DNA of 43,554 bases from Chloroflexus islandicus (GCF_001650695.1 NZ_LWQS01000064.1:1-43554), one strand, 5' to 3'. Numbered from the stretch's first letter, positions 6,917-15,776 are shown. The notes: a model not told the origin generated them from the letters alone. A program made the numbers and translations.

Positions 6917-8719
6917 TCAATCTTTCGGCATGGCCTGAATGGCAAACCACGCCGGACGCGGGCTCCAATCGCCGTTAATCACGCCAAACGAGGCCTGCTC
7001 GTGCAACTCATTGCCCTGCGCCCGCCATGGCACGGCAAAGTTCAGGTTCCAGAGGAACATCGCCCCTACCCACGGCGCATACTCGCGGCGACCGATCTGG
7101 AAGGCGCGCACGATCCATTCAGCTTGCCGCTCGAATGAGGTCGAGTTGCCGTACTCGTAACCCGGCGTATTATTGCGCGTTGCCCATCCAAACTCGGTAA
7201 TCCAGATCTGTTTGTCGGCCAGACCGTTCTGCACCAGCACATTGCGAATATCTTCAACGCGGCGGAAGTAGAATTCGCGGCTCGTGCGCCATTCGGGGCC
7301 GGGGCCGGGCCGGTCGGGCCAGAGCGTATCAGGCGGATTGTAATGGCCGCCGGGATGGACAGCGATGGCGTCAACATTGGCGCGGAACTTGGGGTTGGAA
7401 GCCATCGAGCGCATATACGATGTATCGCTCAGCGCGATATTCGGATTGTTGGTCTCGGTGCTGGTTGGGGCGCCGCTAACCACAATCGCCATAGGGTCAT
7501 TAGCCTTGATCGCCTTGTAAGCGACTTCGAGCAGATCAACGTAGTAGCTTGCGTCGGCCACCCGCCCGCCAACGCCGCCATCGCGGGCGCAGTCGCCGCC
7601 GTTCTCACAAGCGCGGTTCTGCTCATTCCAAATCTGGTATGCCTGCACCCGCCCCTTGTAGCGTTTCGCCATCTCGCCCATAAAATAGGCGAAATCCTTA
7701 AAGTTTTCGCGCCGCGGCATACCGTTGCTGCCGTTCGCCGTCGCCCAACTCGGCGCAGCGACCACGCTGAGCAACAAACTCACGCCTTGCCGGTTGGCAT
7801 CGGCCACAATATCATCGAGTTCGGCCCAATAGATCGCGCCCGATCGATCGTGCAAGTCCATCCAGCGCACCTGCTGGCGAATCCAGTAAATACCGGCATC
7901 GCGGCTCATCTGCAAGACACGGTTGCGATCTTGCCACGCCGTGCCCTGCCCATAGAGATGGGCGTTGAAGCCGTAGATAAATTGGCGCGGCAACGACTGG
8001 TCAGGCGGGCGATAGTTAAACGCCGGATTGGTACGGTGGCGCAGATCGCGATACTCATTCCCCAGCAAGCCGAGCAGAATGCGATAGCGCGGGTCGGGCT
8101 CATCGGGGTGCCACTCCATGCGCTGGCGCTCGAAGTATTGCACCCAGTAGACCTCGCCGGTGGCCTGATTGCGCTCTTGGAACTGCTCGGAGAGCGGATA
8201 GCCAAACACCTCAAGGCCACCATTGTTGAGCCAGAAGGTGCGGAACGGGGCCGGACTGTTGCGCAGGGTGTGGCCAGTCTGCGCAAACCATGTACCATCA
8301 CCCGGATCAGGCACCCGCTGGAAGGGCGGCTCATTCTCGCGCCCTTGCACGAGCCGGCTGCCCAACAACCGGCCCAAAATGTAGTAGCGATTGTTCTGGG
8401 TGCCAAAGTTTTCGGGGTGCTCTTCGAGGATGGCGCGCTCGAAATACTGAACGCGATAAAACTTGCCCGGCTCGGTAAAGCTCTCTTCGATAAATGGCTC
8501 TGAGATCGGGTAGCCGAGCACAAAGAGCGCATTGGGCGTATTCTTCCACGCCTCTAAAAACCAGTTGACCGCGCTATGCCCGGTTTCGGGAAAATAGCGG
8601 GCCTGATACGGCGGATAGGTATCGGGCACGCCGCCCTGCGCTGCACCGGGCTGAGGCCACGCCAGCAATGAAACCGCCAGTACCAACAACCCCAGCGCAG
8701 CAAAGATCCGTCGTGTCAT
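6917..8719 (-). CDS. Secreted two-repeat N-terminal domain plus clan GH-A glycosidase-like domain
   Basis: 600 residues. A Sec signal peptide (about 1-28, ending GAAQG) lacks a lipobox, so the protein is probably released or cell-wall bound. Two related repeats follow, about 38-125 and 140-225; each contains a TGH segment, a GYPxSE motif, a V-Q-Y-F-E-R motif, a HP(E/D) turn and LLG near its end. I recall such modules from secreted proteins of Chloroflexota, function unknown. The TIM-barrel domain (about 245-600) has E366 in IWNEQN (Gln instead of the more usual Pro) and E509 in WITEFGW as likely acid/base and nucleophile. SD AAGGGAGA precedes the ATG. It is the first gene of a two-gene transcript. 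Confidence 0.85.
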   Translation of the reverse strand: MTRRIFAALGLLVLAVSLLAWPQPGAAQGGVPDTYPPYQARYFPETGHSAVNWFLEAWKNTPNALFVLGYPISEPFIEESFTEPGKFYRVQYFERAILEEHPENFGTQNNRYYILGRLLGSRLVQGRENEPPFQRVPDPGDGTWFAQTGHTLRNSPAPFRTFWLNNGGLEVFGYPLSEQFQERNQATGEVYWVQYFERQRMEWHPDEPDPRYRILLGLLGNEYRDLRHRTNPAFNYRPPDQSLPRQFIYGFNAHLYGQGTAWQDRNRVLQMSRDAGIYWIRQQVRWMDLHDRSGAIYWAELDDIVADANRQGVSLLLSVVAAPSWATANGSNGMPRRENFKDFAYFMGEMAKRYKGRVQAYQIWNEQNRACENGGDCARDGGVGGRVADASYYVDLLEVAYKAIKANDPMAIVVSGAPTSTETNNPNIALSDTSYMRSMASNPKFRANVDAIAVHPGGHYNPPDTLWPDRPGPGPEWRTSREFYFRRVEDIRNVLVQNGLADKQIWITEFGWATRNNTPGYEYGNSTSFERQAEWIVRAFQIGRREYAPWVGAMFLWNLNFAVPWRAQGNELHEQASFGVINGDWSPRPAWFAIQAMPKD

Positions 8720-9108
8720 GCAGAATCTCCCTTACTTCATCACTCCGCGCCATTGCGGCATGATCGCGGCGTTCAGCCTGCTTTATTCATGGTAGCTAAT
8801 CCTCACCGAAACCGAACTGAGCTGTTCCTGATACGTGACTGGCAAATCACATACAAGCTGAGACGATCTACGGTGAAGAGCCACGGCGATTATACTCGCC
8901 TGTCTGATTCAACGTCAAGCGCGCAACAGCAGTTCCCGCCGCGCCAGTATAGCCAGCTAAGCGATTCCTCAGCCACAGCCCTTTCCGATCGTGCCAGCGC
9001 AGATTCCGCCGTCCCAGTGCAACAAAACCCATGCCCCTAACGTACAATCGTACGACAACGCTTTCCCTCTACCACGATCAGCCTCCACCGCAGTGAAAGG
9101 GCGATTCT
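8720..9108. other. Intergenic region between divergent genes
   Basis: 389 bp separating the minus-strand glycosidase pair from the plus-strand M23 peptidase. It contains the promoter at 8889-8918 and, near 9041-9054, an inverted repeat CGTAC-AATC-GTACG that overlaps a weak -10-like TACAAT for the plus-strand gene. A plus-strand frame at 8753-9040 has no ribosome-binding site and atypical composition, so I do not call it. Confidence 0.6.
8889..8918 (-). promoter_or_regulatory. Sigma70-type promoter of the glycosidase pair
   Basis: Minus strand: TTGACG (8913-8918), 18-bp spacer, TATAAT (8889-8894). This predicts a 5' untranslated leader of roughly 160 nt before the ATG at 8719. Confidence 0.75.
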
Positions 9109-10020
9109 ATGACCACCACATTGCAGGCGTTTAGAATCATTGCCGCGTATTTCATCTCGGTCACGATTTGGAGCCTGTTCAACATCCACGGCTTCGCGCT
9201 CACCCTCCGGCAGGCTGGCGGGCAAGCGGCAGCGCAATGGCGCGGTCTCCGGCGCGGCATCGCCTACGACGAGACCTTTGCCGTCCGCTTGCCGTTTCAC
9301 GGACGCTGGAAGGTGGTCAACGGCGGGGTTGATCAGCAAACCTCGCACTCATGGGGCCTCATCAGCCAGCGGTATGCGTATGATTTTGTGATCGTCGATG
9401 AAGCGACCGGTTTGACCTACCGCGGCGATCCGCGCCAACCGGCCAACTACCTCGCGTTCGGGCAGCCAGTGCTTGCCGCCGCCGATGGCATCGTCGTCGC
9501 TATGCGCAACGACATTCGCGACGATCCCCGCGCCGGTACCGGCTGGATCGATGTCACCACGCCTGATCTACGTGGGAATTACGTCATCATCAAGCATCAT
9601 GAGCACGCCTACACCCTCTATGCCCACTTGCAGCAGGGCAGTGTCTGCGTCAACACTGGCGAGACGGTGCGCGCCGGCCAACCCATCGGCGCCTGCGGCA
9701 ACTCTGGCCATTCCAGTGAACCGCACCTACACGTTCAACTACAAGATCGGGCTGATTTCTTTACCGCCATCGGGCTGCCGATCGCCTTTCGCCATGTGCT
9801 GCGCAGCGATCACAACGGCACAACCTGCCTTGCCCACGGCTTCATCCAGCGTGAGCAGACCGTCGAGCCTGCGCCAGCCGGCTGCCCAGCGCAGGCCGTC
9901 GAAACGGTCACGGTAGCCAAACCGACGGTTGGCGAATTCATTAGCGGAATCGTGACGTTCGGATTGGTCGTGCTTGGCTTCTTCGCGATCATCGCGCGCA
10001 TCATCGAGGCCATGATCTGA
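9109..10020 (+). CDS. M23-family metallopeptidase (LytM-like), membrane anchored
   Basis: 303 residues. A hydrophobic segment near residues 8-30 and a C-terminal transmembrane helix (about 280-300) flank the peptidase domain. The zinc site is recognisable: SHSWGLISQRYAYDF (H80, D92) for the first pair, YAHLQ (H173), and HLHV (H206, H208). The family cleaves peptidoglycan cross-bridges or stem peptides, or serves as an adaptor for other wall hydrolases. The ligands look intact, so activity is likely. AAAGGG lies upstream of the ATG. It stands alone, with its 3' end only 8 bp from the convergent HD-GYP gene. Confidence 0.88.
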   Translation: MTTTLQAFRIIAAYFISVTIWSLFNIHGFALTLRQAGGQAAAQWRGLRRGIAYDETFAVRLPFHGRWKVVNGGVDQQTSHSWGLISQRYAYDFVIVDEATGLTYRGDPRQPANYLAFGQPVLAAADGIVVAMRNDIRDDPRAGTGWIDVTTPDLRGNYVIIKHHEHAYTLYAHLQQGSVCVNTGETVRAGQPIGACGNSGHSSEPHLHVQLQDRADFFTAIGLPIAFRHVLRSDHNGTTCLAHGFIQREQTVEPAPAGCPAQAVETVTVAKPTVGEFISGIVTFGLVVLGFFAIIARIIEAMI

Positions 10021-10028
10021 CGCGCCGC

Positions 10029-11504
10029 CTACGACTCAATCGGCGCTTGCACCCGCGTCGCTTGGCGCAAGCGGGGCGACTGTTCCCACAGCCGTTCACG
10101 CCGCATCATCGCCACGAAAACATCAACGATCTGTGCATCCCAATGGCTGCCCCGTCCGCGTTGAATGACTTGGAGCGCCTGTTCGGGATCAAGCGCCGCA
10201 CGATAGGCCCGATCGGCAGTCAGCGCCTCGAAGGCATCGGCAACCGCCAAAATCCGCGCACCGAGCGGAATTTCATCACCCCGCAGACCCAGCGGATAGC
10301 CATTGCCATCGACACGCTCGTGGTGGGCGGCAATCAGCGGCAATATATCGCGCAACCCGTGGATCTGCTCGAGGATGCGCACACCGATTTGGGGATGGCG
10401 GCGCATTTGAATCAGCTCTTCGGCAGCCAGCGGCCCCGCCTTGAGCAAGACATCGTCACGCACCCCGATCTTGCCAATGTCATGCAGCAACCCAGCATAA
10501 TGAATGCGCTCGATCTCAGCCTCGCTCAGGCCCAATTCCATCGCCAAGCGAACAGCATAGCGCGTCACTTGACGCGAATGGCCATAGGTATAGGAATCGC
10601 GCGCCTCGATCGCGCCGGCCAGCGCCGCAATCATCTGCTCGTATTGATCTTTGAGCGCGCGGTACAGCCGGGCATTGTCAAGGGCGGCGGCGATCTGCGA
10701 CGCAAAGACTTCGATCAGATGCCGTTCGGCGGCATCAAAGGGCGGTTGTTCATCAGAACGCGCCAGATCAAGCATGCCAATCGCCCGATCGCGACTGCGC
10801 AACACCACTTCGACCAAACGTCCCTGCGATGCGGCTGGCAAGGCGATGAGGCGACGATGCGCAGCGGACAGCGTCTGTTCATCAACTGCGGCTAACGACA
10901 GATGATTGCCCGCGGCGGCTCCAATCAGCACCACTAAGGTCTCATCATTGGAATCAATCAGTGACAAACCGATATGGATGGGGGCAAAACGCCGGCCCAC
11001 GAACTCGACCAAACGGGCGGTCTGCTCTTCAATATCAAGCGAGGTAGCGATCGCTTGGCTAAACTGGTACATCAACACCAGATCCGACAGCCGTGCTTGC
11101 TCGCGCCGGATCCGGCGTATCTCTAGCGCGGTGCGGATGGTTTTTTGCAACTGCTCGGCATCCACCGGCTTGGCGATATAATCAAGCGCACCGAGCTTCA
11201 GCGCCTCGCGCGCCGTTTCCACCGTCGCATTCGCCGTCATGACAATCACATCAGTGTCGAGATAGTGAGTGCGCAGATGGCGGATTAAGGTAATACCATC
11301 GACGTGCGGCATTTGGAGATCGGTCACCACCAGATCAAAGGGTTGCTGTTGCAGAATCGTGATTGCCGCCAGCCCATGCTCAGCGACAACCACATCATAT
11401 TCACGGCGCAGGAGGAGACGGCAAAACTCGCGGATATTCGTCTCATCTTCCACAACGAGGATCCGGGGGCGGGCAATCGGAGAGGGACTTGCATAATCCG
11501 CCAT
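10029..11504 (-). CDS. Response regulator with GAF-like and HD-GYP domains (predicted c-di-GMP phosphodiesterase)
   Basis: 491 residues. Receiver domain at about 12-130 with phosphoacceptor D62 (VVTDLQMP) and the conserved lysine in IAKPVD. A GAF-like region spans about 150-285. The HD-GYP domain covers about 290-475, with HD in LLHDIGKIG and the full HHERVDGNGYP signature. HD-GYP proteins degrade the second messenger c-di-GMP, so phosphorylation probably controls c-di-GMP levels. No cognate histidine kinase is adjacent. An inverted repeat lies 49-70 bp upstream of the start. Chloroflexales filaments glide and form mats, so surface behaviour is a plausible output, but this is inference. Confidence 0.94.
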   Translation of the reverse strand: MADYASPSPIARPRILVVEDETNIREFCRLLLRREYDVVVAEHGLAAITILQQQPFDLVVTDLQMPHVDGITLIRHLRTHYLDTDVIVMTANATVETAREALKLGALDYIAKPVDAEQLQKTIRTALEIRRIRREQARLSDLVLMYQFSQAIATSLDIEEQTARLVEFVGRRFAPIHIGLSLIDSNDETLVVLIGAAAGNHLSLAAVDEQTLSAAHRRLIALPAASQGRLVEVVLRSRDRAIGMLDLARSDEQPPFDAAERHLIEVFASQIAAALDNARLYRALKDQYEQMIAALAGAIEARDSYTYGHSRQVTRYAVRLAMELGLSEAEIERIHYAGLLHDIGKIGVRDDVLLKAGPLAAEELIQMRRHPQIGVRILEQIHGLRDILPLIAAHHERVDGNGYPLGLRGDEIPLGARILAVADAFEALTADRAYRAALDPEQALQVIQRGRGSHWDAQIVDVFVAMMRRERLWEQSPRLRQATRVQAPIES

Positions 11505-11552
11505 ACGAGAGGCTCCTCAGATCGACAACACGCAGGTGCAACGCATGATCAA

Positions 11553-11574
11553 TATACTACCCTAGAGTAGTATA
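11553..11574. promoter_or_regulatory. Inverted repeat upstream of the HD-GYP gene
   Basis: TATACTAC and GTAGTATA are perfect 8-bp arms around CCTAGA. It lies 49-70 bp upstream of the minus-strand start at 11504, where a promoter is expected, and includes -10-like TATACT on either strand. It is a candidate operator. Confidence 0.5.
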
Positions 11575-11651
11575 CCCATGCCAACGTTGCACCAAGACTA
11601 CAGCAGCGCCGTGGCTGATGACAATATTGCCATTCGCATACTGAACTGACG

Positions 11652-11681
11652 GCGCCGCCGATCAGAGGGTGCGCGGCGCCG
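11652..11681 (-). terminator. Hairpin after the CheY-like gene
   Basis: GGCGCCGC and GCGGCGCC are perfect arms around a 14-nt loop, 4 bp past the stop codon of the minus-strand response regulator. There is no T tract, so this is either a weak terminator or an mRNA-stabilising 3' hairpin. Confidence 0.5.
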
Positions 11682-11685
11682 GTGC

Positions 11686-12066
11686 TCACGATTCCGCTTG
11701 ATTACGGCGAGCGAAATAATTTTGCAATCGCCGTTCAAGCTCGTCAAAATCGAACGGTTTGGTTAAATATTCGTTCACGCCAGTGCGAAAGGCGTTCTTC
11801 TCGGTGTCAGGGGTGCCGAAGGCCGTCACCATAATGACATAGACTTGCGAGCGATTCTGGCGAAGCGTGCGCACCAACTCGATGCCACCCATGCGCGGCA
11901 TATTCATGTCGGTGATGATCACATCACAATCATGAACCGCTAACTTCTCAAGGGCATCAATTCCATCTTCGGCTTCGATCACATCGTAGCCACTATTCCG
12001 CAGCAAAAACCGGTACAACCGGCGTGTCGCGGCATCATCTTCAACAACCATGATCGTGGGTGGCAC
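11686..12066 (-). CDS. CheY-like single-domain response regulator
   Basis: 126 residues, one receiver domain and no output domain. The acidic pocket E9-D10-D11 and phosphoacceptor D53 (IITDMNMP) are present; the switch residues T (VTAFG) and K (YLTKPF) are conserved. It must act by protein contact. It follows the lactate dehydrogenase gene by 30 bp on the same strand and may be co-transcribed with it, an odd pairing. The HD-GYP regulator lies 181 bp further downstream. Its kinase is unknown; the CheA encoded at 19840-22089 is one candidate. Confidence 0.92.
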   Translation of the reverse strand: MPPTIMVVEDDAATRRLYRFLLRNSGYDVIEAEDGIDALEKLAVHDCDVIITDMNMPRMGGIELVRTLRQNRSQVYVIMVTAFGTPDTEKNAFRTGVNEYLTKPFDFDELERRLQNYFARRNQAES

Positions 12067-12096
12067 GGCGCACTCTCCTCGGCTGCTGGGTTCGCC

Positions 12097-13047
12097 CTAA
12101 CTGACGTGAGCCAGATTCTCTTTCAGGATCGCGGCTGAACGCTGGAAGAGCGCGACTTCTTGTTCCGACAAGGGCAGATTGAGCACCTCTTCCGCGCCAT
12201 CGCGACCGACAATTGTCGGCAGACTGATGGCAATGCCGGTCACGCCATACTGGCCGGTCATCAGGCTGCTGATTGTCATGACCGTATGTTGGTCGCGCAG
12301 CACCGCTTCAGCAATTGAGAGCAAGCCCAAGCCAATCGCGTAATAGGTTGCCCGCTTGCGCTTGATAATCTCATACGCGGCATTGCGCGTCTGTTCGAGA
12401 ATGGCATCGAGCGCCGCTTGGTCGTACCCCTGCCCATTAGCGCCAACAAAATCGACCAGCCGGACGCCGGCGATATTCGCCAGACTCCAGAGCGCTAGTT
12501 CGCTATCACCATGTTCACCAACAATGTAGGCATGTACCGAGCGCGGATCAACCCCGTAATGTTGGCCGAGCAAGTACCGGAAGCGGGCGGTATCAAGGAT
12601 GGTGCCCGACCCGATCACCCGCTTGGCTGCCGGGCCAGCAATCTGGGCGCCGATCGTGGTGAGGATGTCAACCGGGTTGGTGGCGACCACAATAATGCCA
12701 TCATCGTTGGCGGCCAGAATAGCCGGGATGATCTCGCGGAAAATAGCTGCATTGCGGCCAAGCAGATCGAGGCGGGTTTCGCCGGGCCGCTGGTTAGCGC
12801 CGGCAGCGATAACGATCAGATCGGCGCCGGCCAAATCGGCATACGTGCCGGCATAGATTCGCATTGGGCGCACGAAGGGCAAGCCATGGTTGAGATCCAT
12901 CGCTTCACCTTCGGCGCGAGCATGATCAACATCAATCAGCACCAACTCGTTGGCGAGGCTACGCTGCATCAACGCATACGCAAAGGACGTGCCAACCATC
13001 CCCGTGCCAACCACACCAACTTTTCCGGTGCGTTTCCGTAAACTCAT
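12097..13047 (-). CDS. ldh: L-lactate dehydrogenase
   Basis: 316 residues from the ATG at 13047, which has a strong AGGAGGT site 6 nt upstream; an in-frame ATG 45 bp further upstream lacks one. The N-terminal Rossmann motif VGVVGTGMVG binds NAD. The substrate-specificity loop reads GANQRPGETRLDLL: the Gln before RPGE is the lactate dehydrogenase signature, whereas malate dehydrogenases have Arg there. The catalytic IVGEHGDSE histidine and the LDTARFR arginine are present. It interconverts pyruvate and L-lactate with NADH. Gene context (a CheY-like protein downstream) does not explain its regulation. Confidence 0.92.
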   Translation of the reverse strand: MSLRKRTGKVGVVGTGMVGTSFAYALMQRSLANELVLIDVDHARAEGEAMDLNHGLPFVRPMRIYAGTYADLAGADLIVIAAGANQRPGETRLDLLGRNAAIFREIIPAILAANDDGIIVVATNPVDILTTIGAQIAGPAAKRVIGSGTILDTARFRYLLGQHYGVDPRSVHAYIVGEHGDSELALWSLANIAGVRLVDFVGANGQGYDQAALDAILEQTRNAAYEIIKRKRATYYAIGLGLLSIAEAVLRDQHTVMTISSLMTGQYGVTGIAISLPTIVGRDGAEEVLNLPLSEQEVALFQRSAAILKENLAHVS

Positions 13048-13173
13048 GCGCAACCTCCTGTCACTTTCCCTCTTAATCATACCATATCGCACTGGTGGTT
13101 GCGCATCCGGCGCCGGTGAGCAAGCGATGTCATCAATTTGTTATCTGTAAGCCATCAAGCGATGAAACACCAA

Positions 13174-13197
13174 AGGGGCAGACGATCGCCCGCCCCT
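13174..13197. repeat. GGGGC...GCCCC hairpin after the STAS gene
   Basis: AGGGGC and GCCCCT are the outer arms; the interior (AGACGATCGCCC) is only partly self-complementary around CGATCG. It sits 37 bp beyond the 3' end of the minus-strand STAS gene and before the ldh promoter region. Confidence 0.5.
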
Positions 13198-13234
13198 CTT
13201 ATAGTTGCACGATTGGCTACACTGCTTGAGCATC

Positions 13235-13561
13235 TCAACGGTATGCCGCGAGATCGCGCTCTTCGATCGTTGGCATATACCGCGCCATTTCAACCATTTT
13301 AAAGATTTTCTGGTGATGTGGCGTCACATTCATCGCAAAGAGCTGATACCCCGATTTGCGCGCATTCACCACAAATTTCAGCAATGCTGAAATACCGGCT
13401 GAATTGATAAACGAGACTTCACTAAAATCCAGCACGGTAATTGGACGCATCTCTTGGCATTCAGCAGCAATGGCGGCAGCCGAGATTGCATCAACGCTCG
13501 TGGTCAGGATGTGGAGCACGACCACATCACCAAACTCTTCCCGTCGAATAATGTCGCTCAT
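13235..13561 (-). CDS. STAS-domain anti-sigma-factor antagonist (RsbV/SpoIIAA-like)
   Basis: 108 residues, a single STAS domain. The segment VSFINSAGISALL contains the serine (S54) that is phosphorylated by the partner kinase in this family. In partner switching the unphosphorylated antagonist binds the anti-sigma kinase and frees its target. It follows the kinase gene with a 4-bp overlap, the standard pairing, although kinase precedes antagonist here. No sigma factor gene follows, so the target is elsewhere or is not a sigma factor. Confidence 0.93.
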   Translation of the reverse strand: MSDIIRREEFGDVVVLHILTTSVDAISAAAIAAECQEMRPITVLDFSEVSFINSAGISALLKFVVNARKSGYQLFAMNVTPHHQKIFKMVEMARYMPTIEERDLAAYR

Positions 13562-13986
13562 TGTTGCCGATCCTTCCGATACAAACGGAGCGTGAGCACC
13601 GTTCCTTGCTGTGATGAATCCACTTCGTAATCGTCAACCAGCGCGCTAATCAGGTACATCCCGAAACCGCGCAAGTAACCGGCATCGAGCCGTTCGTCAT
13701 CAATCACATGCCGCGAGAAGTCAAGCCGTTCCACTCCGCCGCCCTGATCGCTGATCCGGATTTCGAGCTTATCGCCATCGATATCAAAGATCACGCCGAC
13801 CAGCTTCGCTGTATCGCCGCGATTGCCGTGATCAATCGCATTATTGACCGCCTCACTCACTGCAAGTTTCAGATCTTCGACCCGTTCCGGACTCAGGCCG
13901 GCGGCGCTGCCGATTTCAGCCGCGCTGGCGCGCACTACTCGTTCGAAGATCGGAATTGACGGAATACGCAGCTCTACTCGTTGCAT
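13558..13986 (-). CDS. RsbW-like serine kinase / anti-sigma factor
   Basis: 142 residues, a stand-alone GHKL ATPase domain. The N box EAVNNAIDHGN, the G1-type ISDQGGG and the RGFGMYLI segment are intact, so ATP binding and kinase activity on the STAS partner are likely. It overlaps the STAS gene by 4 bp, which suggests translational coupling. A 16-bp sequence 39-54 bp upstream (14025-14040) recurs upstream of the chemosensory operon. The SpoIIE-type phosphatase at 15796-16929 would be a suitable third member of the switch. Confidence 0.93.
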   Translation of the reverse strand: MQRVELRIPSIPIFERVVRASAAEIGSAAGLSPERVEDLKLAVSEAVNNAIDHGNRGDTAKLVGVIFDIDGDKLEIRISDQGGGVERLDFSRHVIDDERLDAGYLRGFGMYLISALVDDYEVDSSQQGTVLTLRLYRKDRQQ

Positions 13987-14024
13987 GCTTGTGCCTCTAC
14001 GCGCGTTGCTCGATTCGCACCGAT

Positions 14025-14040
14025 CCTAGTGTAGCGAACG
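14025..14040. promoter_or_regulatory. Motif shared with the chemosensory operon leader
   Basis: CCTAGTGTAGCGAACG, 39-54 bp upstream of the minus-strand kinase gene. The same sequence with one change is at 24627-24642. On the minus strand it contains TACACT, usable as a -10 element, so it may be a promoter or an operator. Confidence 0.45.
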
Positions 14041-14063
14041 GAGCGAACCAGAGTATTGCCAAA

Positions 14064-15626
14064 TTACGAGGAGAGACGAGAGGTAGGGTGTGAACGTGGC
14101 CGAGTCACCCCATTCATAGTCGCCGTTTGGCGCACGAGATGATCGTAGCGGCGCAGGTAGGCTTTGCCCAACGACGTATTGCCAACTTGCAGATAACAGG
14201 CGCCGAGGTAGTAGAGTGCTTGCGCATGGCGTGGATTGCGGCGCAACACCTTTTCAAACAATGGGATGGCGCGAGCCGGCTCAAGCAATTCTTTGTAACA
14301 GAGGCCGAGCATAAACTGGGTTTCGATATCGTCGGGCCACTGCTCAAGCACTTGTTGAAACTCGCGCGCGGCCAGATCGTAGCGCCCGCGCCGGATGTAC
14401 ATGTACCCCAGATCGAAGCGCAACGAATGGGCATCGGGAGCTAATTGGACGGCTTTGCGCCACGCGGCCAGCGCCCACGTATCGCGCCCCAACGAGTTGT
14501 AGACAAAACCGAGCAGGTAATGGGCCTGCGCATCGGTGGGCATTAGTTGCACAGCACGCTCGAACGCGCGCGCCGCCTGCGCATTCATCCCCATATCGTA
14601 GAGGAGTTTGCCCATCTGCAAGAAGAGCTGGCCATGGTGCGGATTGAGGCGGGCACAGGCGAAGAGAATTTCGTAGGCTTGTTTCGGTTTCTTCTGCAAA
14701 CGCAAGATGGCGCTCATACGCAAGCGGGCATCGACATAGTGACGATGTTGCGGCGGCACCTGCTCATATTCTTCATAAGCTTCCTCAAACCGGCGCTGGC
14801 GCGCGAGCAGATTGCCCAACAGATAGCGGGCAGCGTACTCTTGGGGCCGCCACTGCAACAAGGCGCGATAGATCCGCTCGGCCTCCTCTTCGTAGCCTTG
14901 TTGCTTGAGGGCTTGGCTCAAGCGGTAATACCACTGCGCAACCTCTTCTTCGCTGCGGTTGACCAGCGGCTCGTCGGGCACCGGCTCCGGCGAAACAAAG
15001 GTCGGCTCGACCCGCAACGCCTCGGCGAAGCAACGCTGAGCCAATTCATGCGCGCCGTGGCTCTGGTGCATCAAGCCCATGTAATAGCGCGGTTCGGCGG
15101 CTTGCGGGCGCGCGTTGCAGGCGCTGCTAAAGTGAATGTATGCCCGGCCAGCGTCGTCAATCCGCTGGTAGCAGCGGCCAAGTGCAAAGTGGGCTTCGTA
15201 GAGGTTGGGGTTATGTTCAAGCGTCTCTTTGAAGGCGGCAATCGCCCGATCGATCTGGCCAAGCGCGGCAAACGCTACGCCAAGGTTGTAATGGGCTTCA
15301 GCCAATTGCGGATCGGTCTGCACCGCCTCAAGATACTCGCGCAACGCCTCTTCCCAATGTTCCTGAAACGCAAGCGAATTGCCAATATAGAGATAAATGA
15401 TGGCCCGTTCCCGCTCGTAGATTTGGGCTTGCTCTTCACCATCGACATACGCGGCGATGAGCGCCGCTTTGAAATGTTCGATTGCATCGGCATAGGCCGC
15501 GCGCAGGTATGAACGCATCCCCTGACTAAACGCCGCCCCTAGCCGTGTGCCGGTCATGAACCGTTCGCTACCGCTAAAGGTATCAAGGTCGAGGGGCATA
15601 AATTGGAGTTCGTTCGTTGATGCCAT
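14064..15626 (-). CDS. Tetratricopeptide-repeat protein
   Basis: 520 residues composed almost wholly of TPR helices after an N-terminal segment of about 25 residues. Repeats with the typical W/L-G-Y-A-P pattern are visible around residues 70-170 (YNLGVAFAALGQIDRAIAAFKETLEHNP), 170-215, 230-270 and 300-490. There is no signal peptide or membrane segment, so a cytoplasmic scaffold is likely. A GAGGTGA site precedes the ATG. It lies between the partner-switch pair and the chemosensory operon, on the same strand but with 150 bp or more on its upstream side, so it is probably transcribed alone. Confidence 0.9.
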   Translation of the reverse strand: MASTNELQFMPLDLDTFSGSERFMTGTRLGAAFSQGMRSYLRAAYADAIEHFKAALIAAYVDGEEQAQIYERERAIIYLYIGNSLAFQEHWEEALREYLEAVQTDPQLAEAHYNLGVAFAALGQIDRAIAAFKETLEHNPNLYEAHFALGRCYQRIDDAGRAYIHFSSACNARPQAAEPRYYMGLMHQSHGAHELAQRCFAEALRVEPTFVSPEPVPDEPLVNRSEEEVAQWYYRLSQALKQQGYEEEAERIYRALLQWRPQEYAARYLLGNLLARQRRFEEAYEEYEQVPPQHRHYVDARLRMSAILRLQKKPKQAYEILFACARLNPHHGQLFLQMGKLLYDMGMNAQAARAFERAVQLMPTDAQAHYLLGFVYNSLGRDTWALAAWRKAVQLAPDAHSLRFDLGYMYIRRGRYDLAAREFQQVLEQWPDDIETQFMLGLCYKELLEPARAIPLFEKVLRRNPRHAQALYYLGACYLQVGNTSLGKAYLRRYDHLVRQTATMNGVTRPRSHPTSRLSS

Positions 15627-15752
15627 AGCTCACCTCGGCGACCAGACAGATGCTGATTTCTACTATAACATGCCCCTCGCTCTCCGTATATTGTAGAATC
15701 GTCATTTAGAAGTATACGACAGTATATAGTTTTCTTCACAAGCGGCGTGGCC

Positions 15753-15776
15753 GGGGCAGGCATGCCCACCTGCCCC
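15753..15776. repeat. GGGGC hairpin at the end of the chemosensory operon
   Basis: GGGGCAGG and CCTGCCCC are perfect arms around an 8-nt loop, 19 bp beyond the stop codon of the phosphatase gene. It has no T tract. It marks the boundary between this operon and the TPR gene. Confidence 0.7.

Noticed and set aside
8753-9040. A 95-codon plus-strand frame between divergent genes
   Set aside because: No ribosome-binding site, no recognisable protein features, and it overlaps the minus-strand promoter at 8889-8918.
12097-13047. Malate dehydrogenase instead of lactate dehydrogenase
   Set aside because: The specificity loop has Gln before RPGE, the lactate dehydrogenase residue; malate dehydrogenases of this fold carry Arg at that place.
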